From NCBI RefSeq assembly GCF_041296385.1, contig NW_027183981.1, positions 1,390,501 to 1,454,500 of the forward strand: a stretch of DNA of 64,000 bases, in the 5' to 3' direction. The notes below the pieces were generated by a model that was not told the origin of the DNA, did no database searches, and saw nothing but the letters and a program-made list of their open reading frames with translations. A program made the translations under genes and the position numbers. Positions 33,880-44,935 of the stretch are shown one piece after another. Numbering within the stretch: the first letter of the stretch is position 1; each line of letters opens with the position of its first letter. The stretch comes from Aphelocoma coerulescens (Eukaryota; Chordata; Aves; Passeriformes; Corvidae).

Positions 33880-34200
33880 ACCTGGGGTGGTGGCACCTGC
33901 AAGGGGACAGGAGGAATGGAGTGGTGGCACTTGGGGGGACAGTGAGGACGGGGTGGTGGCACCTGCAAGGGGACAGGAGGAATGGAGTGGTGGCACTTGG
34001 GGGCACAGTGAGGATGGAGTGGTGGCACTGGCAAGGGGACAGGAGGAATGGAGTGGTGGCACTTGGGGGCACAGTGAGGACGGGGTGGGGGCACTGGCAA
34101 GGGGACAGGAGGAATGGAGTGGTGGCACTTGGGGGCACAGTGAGGACGGGGTTGTGGCACTGGCAAAGAGACAGTGAGAATGGGGTAGTGGCACCTGTGA
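33880..34200 (+). repeat. 66-bp minisatellite in CYP4F-like intron 1
   Basis: Five units of about 60-66 bases containing AGGGGACAGGAGGAATGG and GGTGGCACTTGGGGGCACAG. The long ORFs on both strands here are repeat artefacts. Confidence 0.85.
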
Positions 34201-34959
34201 GGGGACAGAGGAGGCAGACACACATGTCCCCAGGGCTGGCAGTGTCCTGAAGACACATGTGTCCCCAAGCCTGTCTGTGCCCCTGATGACACACATGTCC
34301 GCTGCTGTCCCCAGGGGCAGGGTACGGAGCAAGGCCTACAGCAGGTGGACGCCTTGGTGGCCCGGTACCGTCACGGCTGCCTCTGGTGGGGACTTCCCTG
34401 GCTGCCTGTCCTGCGTCTCTTCCACCCCAGCACCCTCCGGCCACTCCTCAGTGCCTCAGGTGGGACATGGGACATCCAATGGGTCCCCAGGGCCACCCAC
34501 GGGTGTCACCACAGCTGGCACAGAGACCTGGCAGTGCCCGGGCAGTGGCCACCAACCCAACCCCACAGGTCCTCAGAGGCGTCACCATGGCCAGGCCAAA
34601 CGCCACCCTATAGTGGCCACCAATCTGTCCTTGAGGTTCCCCAAGACCACCCAAAGGTGTCACCATGTCCAGCCTCTGGTTGCCCCCCATGTAGTGGCCA
34701 TGGGTGCTGGGAGAGGGTGCCCACCCCGGGGTCCCCACCTGAGGGTTATGGGTGCAGACAGGGGGGCCCCACCCCCAGTGTCCCCACCCAGGGGACCTGA
34801 TGCCACCCCAGTGAACCCCTGCCCACCCCGTCTCTGTCCCCCACAGCCTTTGTGGCTCCCAAGGACGAACTTTTCTACAGCTTCCTCAAGCCCTGGCTGG
34901 GTGAGTGGGGGGGGGGGGGGGGGGTTGGGGTGGGGACACCACCCCTGGCTGCCCCCCGA

Positions 34960-35345
34960 ATGGAGCTGGGTGTCACAGGGGTGGGGACAGCACCCCTGAG
35001 TGCCTCCCCAGATGGATCCGGGTGTGTAACAGGGGCAGTGGGGGACGTGAGAGACCCCCTGGGTGCCCGCAGGATGGATCTGGGTGTCTCACAGGGGTCA
35101 GGGGCAGCGGGGGACAGGGACAGCCCCCCTGGGTGCCCCTGGTGGGTACAGATGTCACAGGGGAGGAGACAGCAGGTTTTGGGGGCAGAATCCCTGGGTA
35201 CCCCCGGTGGATCCGGGTGTGTCACACAGGACAGGGCACCGGGGGACAGGGACAACCCCTCTGGGTGCCCCCAGGATGGATCTGGGTGTGTCACAGGGGT
35301 CAGGGGCAGCAGGGGACAGGGACAACCCCCGTGGGTGCCCCTGGC
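34960..35345 (+). repeat. Minisatellite in CYP4F-like intron 3
   Basis: Units of about 62-66 bases containing GGATGGATCTGGGTGTGTCACAG, CAGGGGCAG and GGGACAGGGACA. A G17 homopolymer lies at about 34907-34924. Confidence 0.75.
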
Positions 35346-36009
35346 GGACCCCGGTGTCCCCCCCCAGGGGAGGGGCTGCTGCTGAGCCGCGGGCAGCGCT
35401 GGGCGCGGCACCGGCGACTCCTGACGCCCGCCTTCCACGGGGACTGTGCTTCGGAATTACCTGGGAATCTTCAACCAGAGCACCCGCGTGCTGCTCGTGA
35501 GAGATCCGAGATGCGCACGAGTCCCCATTCGCACCCCAAATCCTGACCTCAACCCCAAGTCCTGAACTCTGACGTGCATCCCAAACCCTGAGTCCTGCAC
35601 CCAAAACTCTGTCCTGTACCCACTGCTGCACCCTGAGTCCTGTCCTGCACCCCGAGTCTTGTCCTGTACCCCAAATCCTCTACTGTCCCATACCCCAAAC
35701 CCAAACCTGCCCTCAAACCCCAACCCCACCCCTCGCTCATCACCCCATCCCTGTCCCACACCCCCACTCCAACTCTGCCCCCTGTCCCACCCCCAATGCC
35801 CCCCCCGGTCCCCATCCCTTGTCCCTGTCCCTGTCCCCTCCCTGTTCCCTCCCTGATGCAGTCCATCCCCGCAGGCCAAGTGGGGGGTGGCAACAGTGGC
35901 AGCCGGCGGGGGGCCGGTGGGGTTGGAGGTGCTGCAGCCCCTGAGCCTCCTCACCCTGGTCACACTCCAGAAGTGCATCTTCAGCCACGAAAGCCACTGC
36001 CAGGAGTGG

Positions 36010-36877
36010 CCTCACAATACCCCTGTGGCAGTTTAGTCCACCTCAGTTGGTTCTTTTTCCCTGTCTTTGGATCTTCCCATTCAAAGGCAAAAATATTTTG
36101 GCTTTCCTCTGCCAGTGGGCAGGCCCAAAAGGCATCTTTAAGATCCACCACACTAAACCACTGATGTTGAGGTGGAACTTTGCTTAAAAGAGTGTAGGGA
36201 TTAGGAACCATAGGGTAGCAGGCCCGTGTTCTTTTGTTTACTTCTCTTAAATCTTGCACTAATCTGTAATTTCCATCAGATTTCTTTACTGGGAGAATAG
36301 GGGTATTATGAGGGGATTTACAAGGTTCTAGTGTCCCATCCTTTATTAATTCTTCTATCACTGGTTTTAAGCCTTTTCTCCCTTCTAAAGATATAGGGTA
36401 CTGATGTACACGAATGGGACATTCTTCTTTTTCAATTGTGACCCTTATGGGGTCAATATCTAGTCCATCTCTATTCCCTTCCCCAGCCCAAACCTCTTTG
36501 TTAATTTTGCTTTCATCTTCTTGGCTAAGTTTTAACACTTTGGCCGTCATTTTCCCTTCTTCTGGTATGACTCCAATCCCCAGTTGGATTTGTAAATCCC
36601 TTCCCAATAAATTGCTGCCAGCCCCAGGAACTAACAAAACATCCCCTATCCCTATTTTTGTTTCCCCTTCAATAACCACATCTTTAATGACAGGGACCTT
36701 AAATCCTTTCCCCTTTGCTCCTGTTACTTTTACCATATCATTACTTACATCACACCCTTTTGGAATATTCATCACACAAGTCCTTTCTGCCCCAGTGTCA
36801 ACTGTAAATTCTAATACTTCCTCTTGGGGGCCTTCTTTTAAAGTTATCAAAGGCTCCAGATGGTATTTATCCCCCAA
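36010..36877 (-). pseudogene. ERV protease and N-terminal reverse transcriptase
   Basis: A minus-strand open segment. The protease active site reads FTVDTGAERTCV, with SNLLGRDL further on. RT begins near EEECPIRVHQYP and shows LVQDLREVNKR and the first catalytic Asp in VVDLKDAFWACPL. It ends at the junction with the CYP4F exon before the second catalytic block, so no working polymerase is encoded. Confidence 0.85.
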
Positions 36878-36899
36878 AAAACAGAGCCCATGACTTCCC

Positions 36900-38778
36900 T
36901 ATTTTTCTTCTGTGTGTGTTTCTTGAAATATTTTCAGATCCCTCCTCAGGTGGGGGCATTCTCTTTGATATGCCCTTCTTCCTTGCAATAAAAACAGGCA
37001 TCCCTGGGTTGTTCTTGGAACCTTAATTGTGCTGAGGTTTTATTTTTCTCTTTTCCACCATTTCTGAATCTGGAATGTTTAGGAGTGTTACCTGAGGGCT
37101 TTAGATTTTTTTTGGAAGGTACTCTCTTGCATAGTGGCTATCATGATCTTTGCTTCCACTTTGGCTTTTTCTTCATCCCTCCGGACATATATCTTTTGAG
37201 CTTCCCTTACTAGGTCTTGTAATGGTTTCTCATACCAGTCTTCTATTTTTTCCAATTTTTTTCTAATATCTGGCCAGGCATGAGTGACAAAGTTAACTCT
37301 TAGCAGGGCTTGCCCTGCTAGGGACTCCGGGTCTATCCCAGAATATTGTTTCATATTCTTTTGGAGCCTCTCCAGCCACTCAGTCAGGGTTTCTTCCTTC
37401 CCTTGCTGCCCCTCAAAGGCCTTTCTGACATTTTGTCCTCGGGGTGCCCCCTCTTTTATTACCTTGATTATCAAATTACGATAGTCATTCATATGTCCCC
37501 TCCCAGCTTCATCATTTTGGTTCCAGTTAGGAGGTGTAATGGGCATTTTCTGATCCCCGGGTGGACCTTGTTGGTTTTCTCTTTCCCAAATTTTTATTCC
37601 AGCAATTCTAATCATTTCTCTTTCTTCTTGGGAGAATATTATTTTCATTATTGATTGCATTTCTTCCCAAGTGAAAATGTTGGGACCTAAGAACTGGTCC
37701 AACTGCTCAGCTGTACCTATGGGGTCTTCTAATAATCCTTTCTTTTTTGAAATTCCTAACCTCTGTAGAGGTTAGAGGAGCATTTACAAAGCCTGTTCCC
37801 CCTCCTCCCATAGGTACTTCTCTTAATGGAAATAAATGAATTTCTCGGCTTCCCTCTGTTTGTTTAGCAATGGAGGGCTTGTTGGGCTGCCTCTGAGCCT
37901 TAATGGCACCTCCTGTATTCTGGTATGGTGCTCCTTCGTTAAGAAGAGGGTTGATTCGGGAAGAAAGCACCGAACTGCCCTGGGGAGGAGGGGCAGATTC
38001 AAAGTCTGGCGCTGAAGCTGAATATTCTGTGGTGCAGAGGGTGGGGGTGGGGTATGGCAGTGAAGCCAGATATTCCGGAGCACAGGAGGCGGGCACCGGG
38101 GCTAAAGCCGGGTTTCTCAAGGCAGGAGAGGTGGGGGCTGAAGCCGGGACGTGTGACCTTTCCCTTGATTCAATTGAGGGTGCTGGGATTCCCGAGATAT
38201 ATGGGAAGGGTGGGATCCCCGGCATGGGCGGGGGCAGGGCTCCCCCCCAGCTCCATTGGGGCGGGAGGGCTGCCGGGGGAAAGGCCCCCGGTGCGGGCGG
38301 AGGGGGGGCTGGCGGGGGAAAGCCCCGGAGCCAGGGGGAGGAGGGCAGCTTCTGGTGCTGGCGGCGGAGGCAATACTTCTAAAGGGTCTCAGCCTTTTTT
38401 CTCTTCTGTTTGCTTTTCCTCTGCGGTTTCTGAAATTTTAAAGACTTTGGTTCCCAGAGGTTTTGTAATTCCTGTCCAGCAAGAAGCATATTCTCTCTCC
38501 TCAGGGTGAGATGGCTCTTTTGAATTTACAAATACATTGAGAGCCTGGCAAATCCATGCCTCATCACACCCATATTTTGGCCAGTACACATGATCGGATC
38601 TGATTTCCTTTTTTACCCACTCTTTCATGCAGAATTGAATCATTTTTACTTTATCTTTTCCTTTTGTAGAAGGATCAGTTTCCCAGTTTGCGAGTTTGAC
38701 CCCGAGGGGACTGTCTTGGGGTATATCTTCTGGCACCCTTTTATAGTTTGAACTTAATTTACTAGGTTGTTGCCCCAT
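36900..38778 (-). pseudogene. ERV gag (matrix, proline-rich region, capsid, nucleocapsid)
   Basis: The matrix segment (38778-38389) starts MGQQPSKLS, consistent with a myristoylated gammaretroviral Gag. A Pro-rich segment (38225-37707) and a capsid segment (37702-37088, with PGDQKMPITPPNW, REGAP-like and TLTEWLERLQKNMKQYSGID phrases) follow in other frames. A single nucleocapsid knuckle (CFYCKEEGH, near 36990) loses its last Cys to a frameshift. Confidence 0.8.
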
Positions 38779-39673
38779 TTTTCAAGGAGTTCTCTATTAC
38801 TCAAAATACCAATTTATCCCTCCCTTTGAAATACTAATTCATTCCTTTAAAACACTAATCTTCACTGCTGTAAAATACTACCCACCTTTTCACAGTACAA
38901 AAAACCAAAAAAAATTTAGCCCACCTTCCCCAAAAACAAAGTTAACTTCTAATTACACAGTTTTTCATTCACACATTCACTCTTTTTAATATTTGTTCAC
39001 TCACTCATTCCTACTCACAACAGAATAATAAGGTACCTCTTTCAAGTCACTTGTTAGTATCCACCCATGGGTATGATATAATCCTTAGGATTGTGGGTGC
39101 TCTTGGATTTCCCTCAACCCAGCATTGCTAGCATCCAAACCCCCAACTTCTCTTGGGGTACTTTTAGGCCCTGGGTGCTCTTGGAGTTTTCCTCAACCCA
39201 GCATATGGGGGGGGGGGGGGGTAGCTCCCACTTTGCAACCCCTTCCCTGGGACCCCGTCCCAGTCACCCCGGGAGATTCTTTCACTCCTCTTATCTCTCA
39301 CTTCGTCTCCTCGCTGGCCGCTGTTCTCGTGAACAAGACGGAACCGCAGCACTCAGAGACTGCCACACTCGCTTCGCAGATCTGGGGGCAACCAGCCCGC
39401 GTCTCATTCACACACACTCATCTCCCGTAACCACCCCCTTTTTCTTTGGACAATACTTACCAGTCCTGTTTCTTTTCCAGTGTCTGTGGGATTTTTGTCG
39501 AGAGCGCTCTCTTTCATTTGCTTTATTTTTGTGTCTTTCTTGTCCTCCGGGTGTTGCCCTGCTTCCACCAAATCACGCCAGAGGATGCTAAGCAAGGTTC
39601 CTGCCAACTTGGGCAGGAGGCGCCTTAGCCTTGCTTCTTGAATCCTCCCACGCTTTTCAGAGGCGAGGTGTAG

Positions 39674-39691
39674 CTCCGGGACGAGCCCCCA
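39674..39691 (-). other. Primer-binding site, tRNA-Pro type
   Basis: Minus-strand TGGGGGCTCGTCCCGGAG, two mismatches from the proline primer site of gammaretroviruses, placed two bases inside the LTR end. Confidence 0.75.
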
Positions 39692-39693
39692 GT

Positions 39694-40356
39694 TGTGAAA
39701 AACGAGGTTCACTCTCCTGTGAGAATTTAAAGAGTTTAATATAAAGACAATAAGAGACACATAAAATAAAGCAAAGGGGTAATGGCCGAGTGCCTTGGCG
39801 CTCTGCCAAGAGCACACCTGATGCCAGAGGTGAGTCCTTTTTATACCACTTTTACTGTCTGTTCTTCATTCATATTCAAACTTTTCCCGGAGCTGTTCTG
39901 CATGGCCACTCCTTGGTTCCGCCTTTTTAGAGCATGCATAGTCTTCTGCCTTGTGGTTTTATTTCTCTTGATTCTTGGGGTTGGGCCCGCTAGGTAAGAG
40001 TTGATGGTAGGGTGGATCTCTTAATTCTCCAGACAGTCAGGGCTGATTGCAGCTTTGGCCTCTTTGCCCCCCAGGCAGAGCGGTGATAACGGGTCTCAGA
40101 CTCTCCTGGCCACCTGTTCTCTGGGCGGAGCAGCCTTTGGGCCCTTTTGTTCCCTGGACAAAGTGTTGATTAGCAGCTCCTTGGGCCTCATCCTCTGTTC
40201 CCTTGGAGGGTATCTTACTTGCTCACACTTGCTAACATTCTTGCTAAAAAGAGAGAAAACTACATCCACACAGCAAATGCAAAAAAGCATTTCTAACATT
40301 ATATAATATCTACCTTTATACTTTGTGAGAAGCCAATATAATATATGTTTATAACA
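39694..40356 (-). repeat. 5' LTR of the class I ERV
   Basis: 663 bases with minus-strand ends TGTTATAAAC and TTTTCACA. A TATA box (GTATAAAAAGG on the minus strand, near 39840) is present. The boundary next to the primer site is firm; the outer boundary is set by the start of the repeated unit at 40357. Confidence 0.7.
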
Positions 40357-41943
40357 CCTGTGATGACACAGGATGTCAGCATGGAGGGCCTGTGATCAGG
40401 TGTGATCTCATGGCTTGTGGTGGTGCATTCCCCTTCCCTCCCATTTTTCAGCCTCCCCATGATCTGAGAAATGCTGGTTAGGCCTCGGCCTTGACAAACT
40501 GCAGCTTGGCTGAGCTACTCTTGAGCTTATCAAAAACAATGTGCACTCCCAGCAACTGGTGCTGTCTAACATGTTCCTGGTTTTTTTTTATTTTAACAGC
40601 CTTGGAAACTTTGTTTGTGCCTGAATGGTAAACACTGCGTGCAGGTGTGCATGTCCTCTCTGGAATGTGGGAGAGGGGCTGCTCTCCTGGATCTTTAAGT
40701 GCTTTACAACTGTAAGTAACTTATGCTTGTAAGTAAAGTTACTATAGAGGTATGGTGAATCCTGTATGGGTCCTGTTCTGAGGTGTCTGGTTTGAGTTCA
40801 GTTCTAGGTTAAGTGTTGTTTAAGTTGAAGTATGGTTGAGTCTAAAAGCTTTTCAGTGTTATTCCACTGCTAAATGGTTAAGTTTAACTTATAAGTTTAA
40901 ATGTTGCTACCTTTTAGTTAAGTGAAGTGCTATTGAGCCTTTGGGCCATGTTCTTTTTATCCTTACTCTTTATAGCATCTTGACAAAGACATGCACACAC
41001 TCACACACATGCACAGATGATTTTCATGGTATTTCATTTTGGATTGACTGACTCTGGATTTTGTTTGTTGCTTTTCCTCGCTGTGCCTTAACCGTTGTGT
41101 CAGTAGTAGAGTGAAGCTTGTCAAGGAACCTTGTCCTGCTGTGGCTTTGATATGAAATCTTTCTTTCCTGATTTCCTGATACCTTTCCCATGATTCTTTA
41201 AGTGATGTTAAAGTTCCTGTGCCATCCCATCTCTTTAGCAGCATGGAGAGGCCGGGATGTCCCCACGGAGGCCCTGTGGCAGCACGAGTCCTCATGGTTC
41301 TTTTGCAGCCTTTGAGACCCCTGGGATGTCCCCATGGAGCCCCTGTGAGTCCTGTGACATCCCAGCTGTTTGGCAACATGGAACCTCCTGGACTGTCTCC
41401 GGGGGCCAAGTGTGAGTGCCTGTGACATCAGTGCTCTCCGGCAGCAGCAGAGAGCCCTCTGGAATGTCACTGTAGATGGCCTGTGAGTTCCTGTGACATC
41501 GTGGCTCCTTAGCAGCGTGGAGATTGCTGGGATGTTACCCTGGAGGCCCTGGGATTGCCCTTCCCCTGCCTGTTCCTTAGGAACATAGAGAGCCCTGGGA
41601 TGTCCCCATGGAACCCCGGGGAGTGCAGTTGCCAAAAGGGCTCCTTAGCACCTAGAGACACCTCTGGTTTTGCCACGGAGTCACTGTGAGTGGCCCTGCC
41701 CTCAGATGTCTTTGGAAGATGAAAGAGCCCCAGGATGACATGGGATGTCAGCATGGAGGGCCTGTGAGCAGAGAAAGCGGCAGATCGCAAGTGGGGCCAG
41801 GATGAAACCTTGTTGTGACTAAAGGCCACCCCAGGGGTGCCAAAGGAGCCCCCCTGGAGCTGTGCTGGGCCGCAGCAGCGGTGAGCAGCAAAGTCCCTGT
41901 GAGTGGGGCCCCTGTGAGCCGGGAACTCTCCCCTTGGCTGCTC
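40357..41943 (+). repeat. 1.6 kb segmental duplication, second copy
   Basis: A direct repeat of 24757-26335 with few differences, including satellite monomers at 41212-41790 and an AC-rich stretch at about 41003. No gene seen. Confidence 0.8.
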
Positions 41944-42099
41944 TCGGGGGATCCCTGAAGGACGACGGCTCCTGTTGGCCGACACCCCCACTCCTGGAGG
42001 CCTCGGCCTTTTCCCTTTGGTGAGAAGATGCCAAGGCATCTGCAGGGAGTATTTCAGTGCCTTGGAGGGGAATTTTTCACAGGTACCTTGTGCAGGCTC

Positions 42100-42433
42100 T
42101 TTGTGTGCTTGTGTGTGTGCAGGTGTGCATGTGCTCTCTGGAAGGCGGGAGAGGAGCTGCTCCCCTGGACACTGAAGTGCTTTAGGTTTGTCCCGAGGTC
42201 AGGCCTGTAAGTTGCTCTTGTGCTGTGGTAAAGCCTGTGTGGGTCCTTTGCTGAGGTGCTGGGTTTCAGGTCAGTTCTAAGTGTTGTGTAGTTGAAGTAC
42301 GGTGTTGCTCCTCCGCTAAATTGTAATTTGAACTTAGGTTACCAAGTGAAATGTTGCTAAGTTGAAATGCTATCAAGTGAAATGCTATCAAGCCTCTTGG
42401 CCACATTCTTTTTTATCCTTACCCTTTCTATTC

Positions 42434-42472
<39 letters not shown>

Positions 42473-43094
42473 ACAGATAAAATTTTCACTTTCTTTCAGT
42501 TTGGGTTGAGTGGCTTTGGATTTTTGTTTGTTGCTTTTCCTCGCTGTGCCTTAACCATTGTGTAAGTAGTAGAGTGAGGCTTGTTATGCTGTCACTTTTA
42601 TAATGAACCTTTTTTTACCCATACCTTTGCCAGTGATTCTTTAAGCAATCTCAAACACTCCTTGGTAACTTGTCTCTTTAGCAGCCCAAAAAGCCTTGAG
42701 AAGTCGCCGTGGGGCCTATTTGCCTCTCTTTGACCTCTCTGCTTTGGAGCAGGATGGCGCCAAATGTGATGTCACCATGCAGTCCCTATGACTGTGGGTG
42801 GCTGCAGGGATCTTTAGGAGCCCAGAGGGCTCTGGGAGTGCAGGTGAACTCAGGGCTCTTTAGAAGCCTGTAGCCCTGTGGGACTGAGGATGGAAGCCCT
42901 GGGAGTGCCTTTGAGCCAAGGGCTCTTTAGCAGTCTGGAGACCACTGGCAGCTGTAGCAGGATGCTTTGGGCTGGCTACTTTGCCTTGGAATGTGTTCCA
43001 GGAACTTGGACAATGTCCTATTTACAAAGCTCTCAGTGTGGATTGAGAGGGGGCACCATGTGTTGTTTTGGTGTTCAGTTTTCTTAAAACTGCT
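42100..43094 (+). repeat. Diverged third copy of the duplicated core and satellite
   Basis: The order parallels 25045-25620 (GTGTGCAGGTGTGCATGT, GTGGGTCCT, CTTTTCCTCGCTGTGCCTTAACCATTGTGT) but with many changes and an (AC)n run at 42437-42469. Reverse satellite monomers occupy 42640-42960, then the 42970-43090 segment shared with 23390-23545. Confidence 0.65.
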
Positions 43095-43646
43095 TGTCTT
43101 AGGTTGCAATGTAAGATGTAAGCAAAAGGATGTATTGTATCACCATCTGTTAAAACCAGGTGGGGCAGTGTTCTTTATCTCTTCCATGACACATCCCTGA
43201 TAACTCCCTCCAGGGCATATGTTCTGTTAATGGGCCATCAAGGCCACACTGCATGACTCATAAAATTACATCAGCCCATTGGGAGATCCTCCGCCCAGGG
43301 GGAGGAGCCAAGCATTCCTACCTGGATGTAATCTGAGGTTTGGAGCACCACAGCCAGCCTTTCCTAGTGGATTCCCAGAGCACAGGAGCTACATAACCAC
43401 CACTGGCCCTTCGGAGGAAGGCCAGACCCTTCTACAGGATCACCGCTTCAACAGAACCACATCTATCACTTCAGGAGGACTGCAGCCACCATTGAATCGG
43501 ACTGCTCCCACCACCCTGACGGACAGGGCATCAGGTTGTGTCCTGACTCTGTCAGTGTTTCTGCACTATTGCATTTATTTTAATTTTCCTATTCAATTGC
43601 AGTTCTGACTTGGAGTCTCTCACTGGTTTGCTTTCAAACTAGTACA
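43095..43646 (+). repeat. Solo LTR directly upstream of the zinc-finger/Myb ORF
   Basis: 552 bases from TGTCTTAGGTTGC to CAAACTAGTACA, with a CATAAAATTA TATA-like site near 43258 and TATTTTAATTTTCCTATTCAATTGCAG near 43570-43602. No second LTR or retroviral interior was found, so it reads as a solo LTR. The next ATG (43646) overlaps its last base. Confidence 0.65.
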
Positions 43647-44425
43647 TGGGGGTAGAGGAAGATCTCTCACCTAAACACAACATGGGAAAGAACAGCTGCC
43701 TCCTGGTGGTCAGAGAGAACGGCAGCGGAAGAAACGATGAGGAATCAAAGGATGGCACAGCAAGAACGTCCCCACGCGGACCAGCAAACAGCACGGATTC
43801 GGCCCCGGAGGACATCCTGACGGTGACAATTCCCGACCAAAATCCATCCTGTCCATGCTGTGGCACCCGGGCGGACCGTGTGTTGGACTTGATTGAACAC
43901 CTGAAGAGAGCCCACATGAAAAGAAAGATCTGTATTCGGTGTGCCGGCTGCGGTAAGGAAAGTCTGAACCATCACAGTATTGCTTGTCACTATCCCAAAT
44001 GCAGGGGAGCCACAAAAACGGCTCCAGCAGGGGAGTGGATCTGTGAGGTATGTGGAAGGGATTTTTTGACAAAGATTGGCCTGGGACAACACGAAAGACA
44101 TGCTCATCCTGTTATCAGGAGCCAGAAGAGGATTGCTGCATCCCGCCCCAAGGGCACCTCTGCCCGAGGAGCCCACAAACGAGTGTGGACAAAAGAGGAG
44201 GAACAGCTTCTGATTCAACTGGAGGTACAGTTTGGGGCAGACAAACACATCAATAAATTAATCGCAGCCCACATTCCTTCAAAAACACCTAAGCAAATAA
44301 GTGACAAAAGGAGGCTGTTACACAAGGGACCAGCTGTGGGCAGGGGAAAAGAGCCAGAGATGACTCATCAATCAGAAGATGATGAGGAGCAGCTGGGGAA
44401 CATGGACCCCAGCAGGAGCAATTAA
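43646..44425 (+). CDS. Intact R2-derived three-zinc-finger plus Myb protein
   Basis: 259 codons without interruption. Finger 1 has C69, C72, H85 and H90; finger 2 is CCHC with C99, C102, H115 and C119; finger 3 has C133, C136, H149 and H154; a Myb-like domain spans about 178-226 (VWTKEEEQLLIQL to KQISDKRRLL). A short acidic tail (SEDDEEQL) ends at TAA. The sequence matches the N-terminus of R2 copy H but all ligands are kept, whereas copies A, B, D and H are broken in this region. Homology to R2 stops just after GNMDPSR, so no RT or endonuclease follows. In R2 this module recognises 28S rDNA. The start could also be the Met at codon 13 (43682). An LTR lies immediately upstream and could drive expression. 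Domestication versus a chance-preserved fragment is undecided. Confidence 0.75.
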   Translation: MGVEEDLSPKHNMGKNSCLLVVRENGSGRNDEESKDGTARTSPRGPANSTDSAPEDILTVTIPDQNPSCPCCGTRADRVLDLIEHLKRAHMKRKICIRCAGCGKESLNHHSIACHYPKCRGATKTAPAGEWICEVCGRDFLTKIGLGQHERHAHPVIRSQKRIAASRPKGTSARGAHKRVWTKEEEQLLIQLEVQFGADKHINKLIAAHIPSKTPKQISDKRRLLHKGPAVGRGKEPEMTHQSEDDEEQLGNMDPSRSN

Positions 44426-44675
44426 TACTGGAGAGTGTGACATGCAGCCTCATTCACAGTCATTGTTTGTAGATGCCACACACAAAACTTTTACATTTAA
44501 AGATGTTAAGATGCCAGTATTTTGTTTTAGAGGAATCTCCTTCTGTTCCAGGGCCATGACATAATTCTAACAAATGACACAAACACATCAAATGTTATCC
44601 TTAGGATCTCTAAGCAGGAGGGACTTGACTTCTCTACACTGATGGGAAAGGTTTCACAGTAATTTGTAGAACCAG
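44426..44675. other. AT-leaning unique sequence
   Basis: Follows the zinc-finger/Myb stop codon and could be its 3' UTR. No AATAAA is seen before the CR1 at 44676. Confidence 0.35.
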
Positions 44676-44935
44676 AGACTTACGGAATCATGGAATGCTT
44701 TGGCTTGGGAGGGACCTTAAAGCCCATGCAGTGCCACCCCCTTCCATGGGCAAGGAAACCTTCCACTAGCCCAGGCTGCTCCAAGCCCCATCCAGCCTGG
44801 CCTTGGACACTTCCAGGGATCCAGGGGCATCCACAGCTTCTCTGGGCACCCTGTGCCAGGGCCTCACCACCCTCACAGGGAGCAATTCCTTCCTAATAGC
44901 CCATCTAAACCCTCCTAAATTGCAATAGTCAGCAT
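44676..44935 (-). mobile_element. CR1 LINE 3' end, antisense
   Basis: The plus strand reads GGAATCATGGAATGCTTTGG, GGACCTTAAAG, CACCCCCTTCCATGGGCAAGG and CCAGCCTGGCCTTGGACACTTCCAGGG, the reverse complement of the bird CR1 terminus. Confidence 0.85.

Larger units (their letters stand above)
33674..36006 (+). pseudogene. CYP4F-like cytochrome P450, 5' exons only
   Basis: Five exons of a family 4 fatty-acid hydroxylase, a microsomal haem enzyme. Exon 1 (33674-33859) has a membrane anchor and the FPIPPWRNWLLGHTGM phrase. Exon 2 is 34315-34459. Exon 3 (34847-34900) has APKDELFYSFLKPWL. Exon 4 (35368-35496) has [24 protein letters not shown]. Exon 5 begins at 35875 (AKWG...LQKCIFSHESHCQE). Splice sites are canonical GT/AG. 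Exon 4 has an extra base near 35443 that shifts the frame away from the expected [16 protein letters not shown]. Exon 5 runs into a minus-strand ERV at about 36006, so the haem-binding exons are absent. Adjacency to PGLYRP2 matches the human 19p13 arrangement. Confidence 0.88.
36006..40356 (-). mobile_element. Class I (gammaretrovirus-like) ERV, 5' portion
   Basis: An endogenous retrovirus read on the minus strand: 5' LTR (39694-40356), a tRNA-Pro-like primer site (39674-39691), gag (38778 down to about 36900) and the start of pol with protease and RT. It is cut inside RT at LPQGYCE, about 36006, where CYP4F exon 5 sequence begins, so the catalytic YxDD block, integrase, env and 3' LTR are missing. 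gag is split over three frames. The upstream junction at 40356/40357 falls at the first base of the 1.6 kb duplicated unit. Confidence 0.85.

Noticed and set aside
33155..34332. 340-codon ORFs on both strands
   Set aside because: They span CYP4F exon 1 and a 66-bp minisatellite; only the exon portion 33674-33859 is coding.
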